A stretch of DNA of 16,653 bases from Betaproteobacteria bacterium (GTDB lineage: Bacteria; Pseudomonadota; Gammaproteobacteria; Burkholderiales; Burkholderiaceae_C): contig CANFOR010000033.1 of assembly GCA_947448675.1 (NCBI GenBank), forward strand, positions 1-16,653, given 5' to 3'. Shown one piece after another: positions 1-6,231 of the stretch (the first letter of the stretch is position 1; the number at the start of each line of letters is the position of its first letter). Below the pieces are notes generated by a model. It saw only the letters and a list, made by a program, of their open reading frames with translations, had not been told where the DNA came from and did not search any database. The translations under genes and the position numbers were made by a program.

Positions 1-137
1 ACGAGTACAAGCGCGCCCTGGGCGAAATGGCAACCAAAGCCGCTGCGCAAACTGCTGTTTCAGGTGAAAAAATGCTGAAAACGCCCGTAGATACTGCGAA
101 GGCAGCTACTAAAAAAATAGCATCTGCGGTGAAATAA
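1..137 (+). CDS. gltB: Glutamate synthase large subunit (GltB), C-terminal end only
   Basis: This is the 3' end of a gene whose body lies outside the window. The frame starts at base 3 and ends at TAA 135-137, giving about 44 residues beginning EYKRALGEM. That stretch matches the extreme C-terminus of bacterial GltB (typically VFP-x-EYKRAL-x-EM), which lies after the glutamine-amidotransferase, FMN/3Fe-4S and GXGXG domains. GltB with GltD makes two glutamates from glutamine and 2-oxoglutarate using NADPH. The presence of gltD at 1542 supports the call. The tail after EM is Lys/Ala-rich (TKAAAQTAVSGEKMLK and on to ASAVK) and is largely encoded by a dispersed repeat (58-129), so it looks like a lineage-specific, dispensable extension. 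The identification rests on a short stretch plus context. Confidence 0.75.
   Translation, partial: EYKRALGEMATKAAAQTAVSGEKMLKTPVDTAKAATKKIASAVK
58..129 (+). repeat. Degenerate dispersed repeat, copy A (inside gltB 3' end)
   Basis: The sequence has a left hairpin (TTTCAG ... CTGAAA around a GGTGAAAAAATG box at 63-74), a spacer of about 30 bases, then the core GCAGCTACTAAAAAAATAGC, whose GCTA/TAGC ends are self-complementary. The same order of elements is seen at 15067-15137, with the hairpin, box, spacer length and core all recognisable. Here it is read through as coding sequence and supplies most of the last 25 codons of gltB. I recall similar GCTAT...ATAGC elements as common in Comamonadaceae genomes, but that is from memory. 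Confidence 0.55.
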
Positions 138-157
138 GCGTGGTTGATGCATAGACC

Positions 158-430
158 ATGAAGCTAATTTTGTCCACGCACGCGCTCAAACGCATGTTCG
201 AGCGAAGTATTTCTGTAGCCGAGGTGCGTGCTGTGCTGGAGTCTGGAGAAGTCATTGCAAGCTACCCAGACGACCAACCCTTGCCCAGTGCACTGTGGTT
301 TGGTGTGCCCTCTGGTTTGCCCTTGCATGTGGTCGCAGCCAAAGCCGACAATGATGAGCAGGTTGTTATTACCGTGTACCGGCCTGACCCTGCCTTATGG
401 GAAGCTAACGTCACTCGGAGAACGCCATGA
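158..430 (+). CDS. DUF4258 domain protein, probable toxin of a two-gene module
   Basis: The product is 90 aa and the whole protein is one domain. The pattern is typical of DUF4258: an N-terminal STHALKRMFERSIS (His8, Arg12, Arg16) helix, then E22-VRAVLESGEVI, YPDDQPLPS around 36-44, GLPLHVV at 53-59, and a final strand VVITVYRPDPALWE at 69-82. DUF4258 proteins are small, often lie in front of YgiT-type zinc-finger proteins and are treated as putative RNase-like toxins; the activity here is inference. The start is 20 bases after the gltB stop with no clear Shine-Dalgarno, so expression may rely on coupling to gltB. The stop overlaps the next start by 4 bases (ATGA, 427-430), as expected for a toxin/antitoxin pair. 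No signal peptide or membrane segment is seen. Confidence 0.8.
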   Translation: MKLILSTHALKRMFERSISVAEVRAVLESGEVIASYPDDQPLPSALWFGVPSGLPLHVVAAKADNDEQVVITVYRPDPALWEANVTRRTP

Positions 431-654
431 AATGTGTGATTTGCAAACATGGACAGACGCATCTGTCTGCCACTACAGTGACGCTAGAGCGCGACGGCGC
501 CGTAGTGGCCTTTAAAAATGTGCCTGCGCAGGTTTGCACCAATTGCGGCGAAGCCTATGTGGACGAAGCTGTGAGCGCTCAGTTGCTGGCCGCTGCAGAA
601 CAGTCGGTACGCGATGGTGTGGAAATTGATGTGCGGCGCTATGCGGTAGCGTGA
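427..654 (+). CDS. YgiT-type zinc finger protein, probable antitoxin
   Basis: The product is 75 aa. Two CxxC pairs, Cys3/Cys6 (MKCVICKHG) and Cys37/Cys40 (VCTNCGEAY), form the zinc site seen in the N-terminal domain of MqsA/YgiT antitoxins. Between them lies the usual beta-rich stretch (TTVTLERDGAVVAFKNVPA), and after them a helix (DEAVSAQLLAAAEQSV). Unlike full MqsA (about 130 aa) there is no C-terminal Xre-type helix-turn-helix, so DNA binding and autorepression by that domain are not expected. Stand-alone YgiT-type proteins of this length commonly pair with DUF4258 partners. The ATGA overlap with the preceding gene indicates translational coupling. The role as antitoxin to 158-430 is inferred from family pairing and gene order. 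Confidence 0.8.
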   Translation: MKCVICKHGQTHLSATTVTLERDGAVVAFKNVPAQVCTNCGEAYVDEAVSAQLLAAAEQSVRDGVEIDVRRYAVA

Positions 655-667
655 CTAAGGAACAAGG

Positions 668-1528
668 ATGAAATTGGTCAAACTCAAGACGATTGGCTTG
701 AAGCAGCATGCAACGCTCAATGAGGCGTGGTTGCAAAGCGTCATCGCAGAAGAGCCGGGCATCCTAGGCCTTGGTAGCGTTAGACTTCGTGACAAAGAGC
801 GTATCCAGCCGACAGGGGGGCGTATTGACCTCGTATTGGAAGAGTCTGATGCCAGCATCCGATATGAAGTCGAAATTCAGTTAGGGGCAACTGATGAAAC
901 GCACATTATTCGCACCATTGAGTATTGGGATATTGAGCGCGTTCGCTATCCTCAGTACGAGCACAAAGCAGTACTAATTGCAGAAAATGTGACGGCGCGA
1001 TTTTTGAATGTTTTGCGATTATTTAATGGCGTGATACCACTGATCGTGCTGCAATTGAGCGCTATAGAAACGTCAGAAGGTGTTGCGCTACATTTCACGC
1101 GCGTTCTCGATGAAATGCCGAGAGGGCTCAGTGATGACGACGAGTCTACCTATGAGCCTGCAAGCTTTCAAGATTGGGAAAAAATTGGAACATCCGAAAC
1201 TGTCAAATTAGCCTACGATTTGTTGGCGATTTGCAAACAAATTGACCCATCCCTTGAGCTGAAGCCAAACAAGCACTACATCGGTTTACAGCGCCAAGGC
1301 ATCGCCTTCAATTTTGCGACCTTCCGGCCGCAGAAAATTGGGGTCAAAGTCTCTCTGAAAATGCCTATGAGCGAAGAGATTGATAGGCAGTTGAATGATT
1401 CGGGACTGGAGCTGTTGGAGTACGCGAGAAGAGGTGCGTATCGAATCAAGCTCAATTCAGACGACATATCAGCACATGCGGAACTGTTAAAAAATCTATT
1501 TCAACTCGCGTACGACGGACGCAACTGA
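668..1528 (+). CDS. Predicted PD-(D/E)XK nuclease-like protein with DUF5655-like C-terminus
   Basis: The product is 286 aa. A good ribosome site (AAGGAACAAGG) ends just before the ATG, 13 bases after the antitoxin gene. The N-terminal half has a restriction-nuclease-fold pattern: E19 in a helix (LNEAWLQSVIAEEPGILG), then GGRIDLVLE with Asp54, then YEVEIQLG with Glu69 and Gln71. This is a D-(14)-E-x-Q arrangement; E-x-Q instead of E-x-K occurs in several families of this fold, including Rpn/YhgA-like proteins. A helix HIIRTIEYWDIERVR follows. Residues about 200-283 (KPNKHYIGLQR, FNFATFRPQK, then SDDISAHAELLKNLFQLAYD) resemble DUF5655, which is often fused to nuclease-like domains. The GC content is lower than in neighbouring genes (47% in bases 901-960), suggesting transfer. 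A defence role is possible but unproven; whether it acts with the two upstream genes is unknown. Confidence 0.6.
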   Translation: MKLVKLKTIGLKQHATLNEAWLQSVIAEEPGILGLGSVRLRDKERIQPTGGRIDLVLEESDASIRYEVEIQLGATDETHIIRTIEYWDIERVRYPQYEHKAVLIAENVTARFLNVLRLFNGVIPLIVLQLSAIETSEGVALHFTRVLDEMPRGLSDDDESTYEPASFQDWEKIGTSETVKLAYDLLAICKQIDPSLELKPNKHYIGLQRQGIAFNFATFRPQKIGVKVSLKMPMSEEIDRQLNDSGLELLEYARRGAYRIKLNSDDISAHAELLKNLFQLAYDGRN

Positions 1529-1541
1529 TCGAAAGAAAATC

Positions 1542-3008
1542 ATGGGTAAAGTCACCGGTTTCATGGAATTTGAACGCATCGAAGAGGGCTATAAGCCCGT
1601 GGTAGAGCGGCTCAAAAACTACAAAGAGTTCGTCATTGGCCTGGACGACTCGGCTGCCAAAAAGCAAAGTGCGCGTTGCATGGACTGCGGCACGCCGTTT
1701 TGCAACAACGGCTGCCCGGTGAACAACATCATTCCCGACTTCAACGAGCTGGTGTTCCAAGGCGACTGGCAAAACGCCATCACGGTGCTGCACAGCACCA
1801 ACAATTTCCCCGAGTTCACGGGCCGCATTTGCCCCGCCCCCTGCGAAGCCGCCTGCACGCTGAATGTGAACGATGATGCAGTGGGCATCAAGAGCATTGA
1901 GCACGCCATCATCGACCGCGCTTGGGCCGAGGGCTGGGTCAAGCCGCAGGTGGCCAAGATCAAAACCGGCAAAAAAGTTGCTGTGGTTGGCTCTGGCCCC
2001 GCAGGCATGGCTGCGGCCCAGCAACTGGCACGCGCGGGCCATAGCGTGACCTTGTTCGAGAAGAACGACCGCGCGGGCGGCCTGCTGCGCTACGGCATCC
2101 CCGACTTCAAAATGGAGAAGACCCACATTGACCGCCGCGTGGAGCAGATGCAGGCCGAAGGCGTGGAGTTTCGCTGTGGCGTGATGGTGGGCGCTCTGCC
2201 CAAGGGCAGCAAGGTCACCAACTGGGCCAAAGAGAGCATCAGCCCCGAGCAACTGAAAAAAGATTTCGACGCGGTGCTGCTCACCGGCGGTGCCGAGCAG
2301 TCGCGCGACCTGCCTGTGCCCGGCCGGGAGCTGGCTGGCGTGCATTTCGCCATGGAGTTTTTGCCGCAACAAAACAAGGTCAATGCAGGCGACAAGTTCA
2401 AAGACCAATTGCGCGCCGATGGCAAGCACGTGATCGTCATTGGCGGTGGTGACACCGGCAGCGACTGCGTGGGTACCAGCAACCGCCATGGTGCTGTGAG
2501 TATGACGCAGTTTGAGGTGATGCCCCAGCCGCCCGAAGAAGAAAACCGCCCCATGACTTGGCCGTATTGGCCACTCAAGCTGCGCACCAGCTCCAGCCAC
2601 GAAGAAGGCTGCGTGCGCGAATTCGCTATTTCCACCAAAGAGTTCATTGGCAAAGACGGCAAGCTCACGGGCCTCAAAACCGTGCACGTCGAAATGAAAG
2701 ACGGCAAGCTGGTGGAAATTGCGGGCACCGAAAAAACCTACCCTGCCGACATGGTGTTGTTGGCTATGGGCTTTACCGCGCCGGTGGCCTCGGTGCTAGA
2801 AGCTTTTGGCATCGACAAAGACGCACGCGGCAATGCCAAGGCCAGCACCGAGTTCATTGGCGGCTACGCAACCAATGTGGCCAAGGTATTCGTCGCGGGT
2901 GACATACGCCGTGGCCAGAGCTTGGTGGTTTGGGCGATTCGTGAGGGCCGCCAAGCCGCGCGCAGCGTGGATGAGTTTTTGATGGGCTTTAGCGACTTGC
3001 CGCGGTAA
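1542..3008 (+). CDS. gltD: Glutamate synthase (NADPH) small subunit
   Basis: The product is 488 aa, the full family length. GltD oxidises NADPH and passes electrons through FAD and iron-sulfur clusters to GltB, which reductively makes glutamate from 2-oxoglutarate and glutamine-derived ammonia. The N-terminus carries the two 4Fe-4S cysteine sets: Cys46, 49, 54, 58 (CMDCGTPFCNNGCP) and Cys97, 101, 105 (CPAPCEAAC). The FAD Rossmann motif is GSGPAG at 150-155 and the NADPH motif GGGDTGSD is at 301-308. The C-terminal FAD segment is FVAGDIRRGQSLVVWAIREGR, about 460-480. The start MGKVTGFMEFERIEEGYKP is typical, with GAAAG about 8 bases upstream. It is normally adjacent to gltB but is here displaced by about 1.4 kb. 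Its last 20 bases overlap the end of the convergent gene at 2989-3960. Confidence 0.97.
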   Translation: MGKVTGFMEFERIEEGYKPVVERLKNYKEFVIGLDDSAAKKQSARCMDCGTPFCNNGCPVNNIIPDFNELVFQGDWQNAITVLHSTNNFPEFTGRICPAPCEAACTLNVNDDAVGIKSIEHAIIDRAWAEGWVKPQVAKIKTGKKVAVVGSGPAGMAAAQQLARAGHSVTLFEKNDRAGGLLRYGIPDFKMEKTHIDRRVEQMQAEGVEFRCGVMVGALPKGSKVTNWAKESISPEQLKKDFDAVLLTGGAEQSRDLPVPGRELAGVHFAMEFLPQQNKVNAGDKFKDQLRADGKHVIVIGGGDTGSDCVGTSNRHGAVSMTQFEVMPQPPEEENRPMTWPYWPLKLRTSSSHEEGCVREFAISTKEFIGKDGKLTGLKTVHVEMKDGKLVEIAGTEKTYPADMVLLAMGFTAPVASVLEAFGIDKDARGNAKASTEFIGGYATNVAKVFVAGDIRRGQSLVVWAIREGRQAARSVDEFLMGFSDLPR

Positions 3009-3960
3009 GCGAGTAAGTCGGTACATGGGGCGCAGAGTCGGCTCCAAAGGCACTGGCGGGCACGCTCTCGCTGCCGCTGGTGTGGGTCTTGTCTTTCAAA
3101 GCGCTTTGCGCCTTGGTGGTCACGAGCTTGGCAAAGTGCAAGGGGGCTAGGTAATGCGCCAACATATTGGCAGGCATGCCGGTGCGCTCCATCAGCGCCT
3201 CGAAGCTGCTGGCCTTGCTGTGCAGGGCTTGCAGCAGCAGCCAGTGCTCTTCTTCCATCCAGCTCGACTGCAGTAGCTCGCGGCGCGGGTAGAGCGTTTC
3301 TGTGCGCAGGGAGGGCGGCAAAATATCGCTCTGGGTGCGGGTTGCGTAAATCAGCTTGAGCTTGCCCAGCGACATTTTGATGAAGTTATCGGGAATGAGG
3401 TCGGCCGACATCGGCCTGCGATCCCAAGTGGCCTGAGTCAAATCCACCGGACGTGCGGTCGGGGCCAGGCCCATGCGCGACTTGACCGTATCAATCACCG
3501 CCAACAAGTGCCCTTGCAGGTTGACATGGTAAATGCCACTGCCCAGCTCGGCTTCGCGTTCCAAGACATCGGCGCCCAATGTGAATTGCGCCCGCAGAGG
3601 CCGCAGCCAAGCTTCAAAATTGCGCAATTGCTGGCGAATGCTGGTGTGCGAGCTGAAGTCCACGCGGTCGGCAATTTCCAAGGCACTGGGCAAGCGCCCG
3701 GCAAAGGCCACGGGCCGCGTCATCTTGGCTGGGTTGAGATGCAGCCATTCTCGCGTCGGGTGATTGGTTTTGAGCAGCAGCTCGTCATTGGTAAAGCCGT
3801 GGATGCTGCTGCCATTGATGATCCAGGCGTCGGCGTGGTCAAAGTTGCTAAAGCACCAGCGCGGCCAATTGCGCGGCTCGTTCAAAAGCCAGTCACTGAT
3901 CTGCGCCGACACACTGTCTGTAAAGCCGATCAAACCGAGGCGCAAAATAGGTTGTTCCAT
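2989..3960 (-). CDS. Uncharacterised protein with a possible C-terminal winged helix
   Basis: The product is 323 aa and I do not recognise a named family. Residues 1-50 (LRLGLIGFTDSVSAQISDWLL ... ADAWIING) alternate strand and helix like a degenerate receiver-type fold, with no obvious phospho-acceptor set. The middle (about 85-215) has no motif I can name. Residues about 228-272 (EEEHWLLLQALHSKASSF, then MERTGMPANMLAHYLAPLHFAKLV) read as a winged or helix-turn-helix unit, as in regulators. The tail after 280 is low-complexity. There is no signal peptide or membrane segment. It is divergent from mlaF and converges on gltD with a 20-base overlap. Codon use resembles its neighbours, so it looks resident. 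A regulatory role towards the mla operon is inference from the fold guess and position. The start ATG (3958-3960) has only a weak ribosome site. Confidence 0.6.
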   Translation of the reverse strand: MEQPILRLGLIGFTDSVSAQISDWLLNEPRNWPRWCFSNFDHADAWIINGSSIHGFTNDELLLKTNHPTREWLHLNPAKMTRPVAFAGRLPSALEIADRVDFSSHTSIRQQLRNFEAWLRPLRAQFTLGADVLEREAELGSGIYHVNLQGHLLAVIDTVKSRMGLAPTARPVDLTQATWDRRPMSADLIPDNFIKMSLGKLKLIYATRTQSDILPPSLRTETLYPRRELLQSSWMEEEHWLLLQALHSKASSFEALMERTGMPANMLAHYLAPLHFAKLVTTKAQSALKDKTHTSGSESVPASAFGADSAPHVPTYSLTAASR

Positions 3961-3994
3961 AGGCAGCCTATCGTACGAAACCCTTCACTATTTG

Positions 3995-4018
3995 CATATG
4001 GTCTATTTAGACCATATG
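3995..4018. promoter_or_regulatory. Perfect 24-bp inverted repeat in the divergent intergenic region
   Basis: The left arm CATATGGTCTA and the right arm TAGACCATATG are exact reverse complements separated by TT. The repeat lies 34 bases upstream of the minus-strand gene and 71 bases upstream of mlaF, a placement expected for a dimeric regulator's operator controlling one or both directions. It has no T-run and sits between gene starts, so a terminator is unlikely. Half-sites contain TGGTC/GACCA as in FCD-type GntR operators, but the 6-base centre is longer than in FadR or PdhR sites. The cognate protein is unknown. Confidence 0.55.
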
Positions 4019-4030
4019 GGCACAGGCTGC

Positions 4031-4062
4031 TTTACGCAGGGTTTGCCCGTATACCTTATCAT
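4031..4062 (+). promoter_or_regulatory. Weak candidate promoter region for the mla operon
   Basis: Between the 24-bp palindrome and mlaF there is a TTTACG element (4031-4036) and -10-like hexamers TATACC (4050-4055) and TATCAT (4057-4062). No pairing gives an ideal 17-base spacer (13 or 20), so this marks only where a promoter is most likely. mlaF (start 4090) has a poor ribosome site. Confidence 0.25.
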
Positions 4063-4089
4063 CACAGAACTGCGACCCCCTGAGCCTTA

Positions 4090-4914
4090 ATGCTTTCTAC
4101 TGACCCAACTCCATCTCTCGTCGAACTGCGCTCCTTAAGCTTTGGCTATGGCCAGCGTTTGATTTTGGATGGCGTCTCACTGAGCATTCCGCGCGGCAAA
4201 GTCACTGCCTTGATGGGCGCTTCGGGCGGCGGCAAAACCACGGTGTTGCGCCTGATTGGCGGCCAATACCGAGCGCAAGCCGGTGCGTGCCTGTTTGACG
4301 GCCAAAACGTGGCCCTGCTCGATGCCGCAGGCCTGTATGCCGCGCGCCGCCGCATGGGCATGCTGTTCCAGTTTGGCGCGCTGTTTACCGACTCTAGCGT
4401 GTTCGACAACGTGGCCTTTCCGCTGCGCGAGCACACCGACTTGCCCGAAGCCTTGGTCCGCGACATTGTGCTGATGAAGCTGGGCGCCGTCGGCCTGCGC
4501 GGTGCGCGTGAGCTGATGCCTTCGCAAGTCTCCGGCGGTATGGCGCGGCGCGTGGCGCTAGCGCGGGCCATCGTGCTCGACCCCGACCTCATCATGTACG
4601 ACGAGCCCTTTGCCGGGCTCGACCCGATTTCGCTGGGAACTTCGGCGCAACTGATTCGCCAGCTCAACGACACCTTGGGCATCACCAGCGTGATCGTCTC
4701 GCACGACCTGGAAGAGACCTTTCGCATTGCCGATAAAGTGATTATTTTGGCCAATGGCAAGATCGCTGCGCAGGGCACGCCCGACGAGGTGCGCCATTCA
4801 GAAGACCCCTTGGTGCACCAGTTTGTGCACGCCCTGGCCGACGGGCCGGTGCGCTTTCACTACCCCGGCGCAACGGCCGAACAAGACTTTGGCGTGGGGG
4901 CTACACCATCATGA
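4090..4914 (+). CDS. mlaF: Phospholipid ABC transporter ATP-binding protein MlaF
   Basis: The product is 274 aa. It is the ATPase of the inner-membrane MlaFEDB complex, which moves phospholipids between the inner membrane and the periplasmic carrier MlaC to keep the outer leaflet of the outer membrane free of phospholipid. Visible motifs are Walker A GASGGGKT (43-50), Q-loop Gln94 (MLFQFGALF), signature VSGGMARR (147-154), Walker B LIMYDEPFAGLDP (Asp171, Glu172) and H-loop His205 (IVSHDLEE). GASGGGKT and FGALFTDSSVFDNVAFPLRE are typical of the Mla/Ttg2A group rather than general importers. It is the first gene of a tight operon and overlaps mlaE by ATGA (4911-4914). The start follows CTTA with little Shine-Dalgarno, but no better in-frame ATG is present. 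Confidence 0.96.
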   Translation: MLSTDPTPSLVELRSLSFGYGQRLILDGVSLSIPRGKVTALMGASGGGKTTVLRLIGGQYRAQAGACLFDGQNVALLDAAGLYAARRRMGMLFQFGALFTDSSVFDNVAFPLREHTDLPEALVRDIVLMKLGAVGLRGARELMPSQVSGGMARRVALARAIVLDPDLIMYDEPFAGLDPISLGTSAQLIRQLNDTLGITSVIVSHDLEETFRIADKVIILANGKIAAQGTPDEVRHSEDPLVHQFVHALADGPVRFHYPGATAEQDFGVGATPS

Positions 4915-5693
4915 CTTGGTACAAACCAGCCGATGTCGGCTTTGCCGTGCGCAGCAAGCTGGCCAGCTGGGGCTATGCAGCGCGGTTGTTGGTGCGCCTG
5001 CTGGGCACCTTGGGTGCATGTGTTCGGCGTTTTGCTCTGGTGCGCGACCAAGTGCATTTTTTGGGCAATTACTCGCTCACGATCATTGGCGTTTCAGGTC
5101 TGTTTGTGGGCTTGGTCTTGGCCTTGCAGGGTTACTACACCTTGGCACGGTATGGCTCCACCGAAGCCCTGGGTTTGTTAGTGGCCCTGAGCTTGGTGCG
5201 CGAGTTGGGCCCGGTGGTCACGGCTTTGCTGTTTGCTGGGCGCGCGGGCACCTCGCTCACCGCTGAAATTGGTTTGATGAAGGCGGGCGAGCAACTGGCT
5301 GCGATGGAAATGATGGCAGTTGACCCGGTGCAACGCATATTGGCGCCGCGCTTTTGGGCTGGTGTAATCGCCATGCCTTTGCTAGCGGCGGTGTTCAGCG
5401 CAGTGGGCATCATTGGCGGTTGGGCCGTGGGCGTGCTGATGATCGGCGTAGACCCCGGCGCGTTTTGGAGTCAAATGCAAGGCGGCGTTGACGTCTGGCG
5501 CGACGTGGGCAACGGCGTCGTCAAAAGTTTTGTGTTTGGCTTAACGGTCAGCTTTGTAGCCCTGCTGCAAGGCTATGAAGCCCAGCCCACGCCCGAGGGC
5601 GTGTCGCGCGCTACCACGCGCACGGTGGTGATGGCGTCTTTAGCCGTGCTGGCTTTGGACTTCATCCTCACCGCCTTGATGTTCAGTATTTAG
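4911..5693 (+). CDS. mlaE: Phospholipid ABC transporter permease MlaE
   Basis: The product is 260 aa. This is the permease of the MlaFEDB complex, present as a dimer in the inner membrane. Hydrophobic segments lie near residues 52-75, 85-110, 145-178 and 200-258. The family hallmark runs from LSLVRELGPVVTALLFAGRAG through TSLTAEIGLMKAGEQLAAMEMM to AVDP, about residues 93-138, and includes the coupling region facing MlaF. The N-terminal amphipathic stretch before the first membrane segment is normal for MlaE. It is translationally coupled to mlaF by a 4-base overlap; mlaD follows after 9 bases with a strong AGGAG site. The length is normal and no defects are seen. Confidence 0.96.
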   Translation: MTWYKPADVGFAVRSKLASWGYAARLLVRLLGTLGACVRRFALVRDQVHFLGNYSLTIIGVSGLFVGLVLALQGYYTLARYGSTEALGLLVALSLVRELGPVVTALLFAGRAGTSLTAEIGLMKAGEQLAAMEMMAVDPVQRILAPRFWAGVIAMPLLAAVFSAVGIIGGWAVGVLMIGVDPGAFWSQMQGGVDVWRDVGNGVVKSFVFGLTVSFVALLQGYEAQPTPEGVSRATTRTVVMASLAVLALDFILTALMFSI

Positions 5694-5702
5694 GAGAGCA
5701 GT

Positions 5703-6191
5703 ATGCAACGCAGTAAAAATGATGTGTGGGTCGGACTTTTTGTTCTGCTAGGTGCAGCGGCGATCTTGTTCTTGGCCTTGCAGTCGGCCAATTTGCTCAG
5801 CCTGAGTTTTGACAGCAGCTACAAAGTCACGGCCAAGTTTGACAACATCGGCGGCCTCAAGGCACGCGCTGCCGTCAAGAGCGCGGGTGTGGTGGTGGGC
5901 CGGGTGGACTCCATTGTGTTTGACGACAAAGGCTTTCAGGCCAAGGTCGTCTTGGCTATGCAAAATCGCTACGCCTTCCCCAAAGACAGCTCGCTCAAAA
6001 TTCTCACCAGCGGCCTGTTGGGTGAACAGTACATTGGCATTGAAGCCGGTGCCGACGAGAAAAACTTGGCCGCTGGCGATATGATTAAACAAACCCAGTC
6101 GGCCGTGGTGTTAGAGAATTTAATTTCGCAGTTTCTCTACAGCAAAGCCGCCGACAGCAGTGCACCTTCAGGGACCAATGGTAAAAAATGA
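5703..6191 (+). CDS. mlaD: Phospholipid transport substrate-binding MCE protein MlaD
   Basis: The product is 162 aa. MlaD is an inner-membrane-anchored MCE-domain protein that forms a hexameric ring through which lipid passes between MlaE and periplasmic MlaC. Residues about 9-28 (WVGLFVLLGAAAILFLALQS) form the single membrane anchor. The MCE domain follows (about 40-118), with VTAKFDNIGGLKARAAVKSAGV and LTSGLLGEQYIGIEAG. A short helical segment TQSAVVLENLISQFL, the hydrophobic pore-lining type found in MlaD, lies at about 131-145, then a Ser/Gly/Lys tail. The start has AGGAGAG just upstream (5692-5698). The stop overlaps the mlaA start by ATGA at 6188-6191, inside repeat-like sequence. Confidence 0.95.
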   Translation: MQRSKNDVWVGLFVLLGAAAILFLALQSANLLSLSFDSSYKVTAKFDNIGGLKARAAVKSAGVVVGRVDSIVFDDKGFQAKVVLAMQNRYAFPKDSSLKILTSGLLGEQYIGIEAGADEKNLAAGDMIKQTQSAVVLENLISQFLYSKAADSSAPSGTNGKK

Positions 6192-6231
6192 CGGCACTTT
6201 CTAAAACCTCATTTGCTATTAAAAAAATAGC
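6180..6231 (+). repeat. Degenerate dispersed repeat at the mlaD/mlaA junction
   Basis: GGTAAAAAATG at 6180-6190 is identical to 15074-15084. It is followed 24 bases later by GCTATTAAAAAAATAGC (6215-6231), a palindrome-like core matching the core at 104-120 (GCTACTAAAAAAATAGC). Order and strand are as in the other two copies. The left CAG/CTG hairpin arms are not preserved. The box supplies both the mlaD stop and the mlaA start codon, and the core encodes AIKKIA in the MlaA signal peptide. Confidence 0.45.

Noticed and set aside
1452..2687. 411-residue open frame on the minus strand opposite gltD
   Set aside because: It is antisense to an unmistakable gltD; composition is His/Ala/Leu-rich as expected from reading GC-rich codons backwards, and no domain is seen.
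3508..4083. 191-residue plus-strand open frame opposite the uncharacterised gene and running into the intergenic region
   Set aside because: The minus-strand frame has better protein-like composition and a full-length reading; this frame spans the 24-bp palindrome and has no recognisable features.
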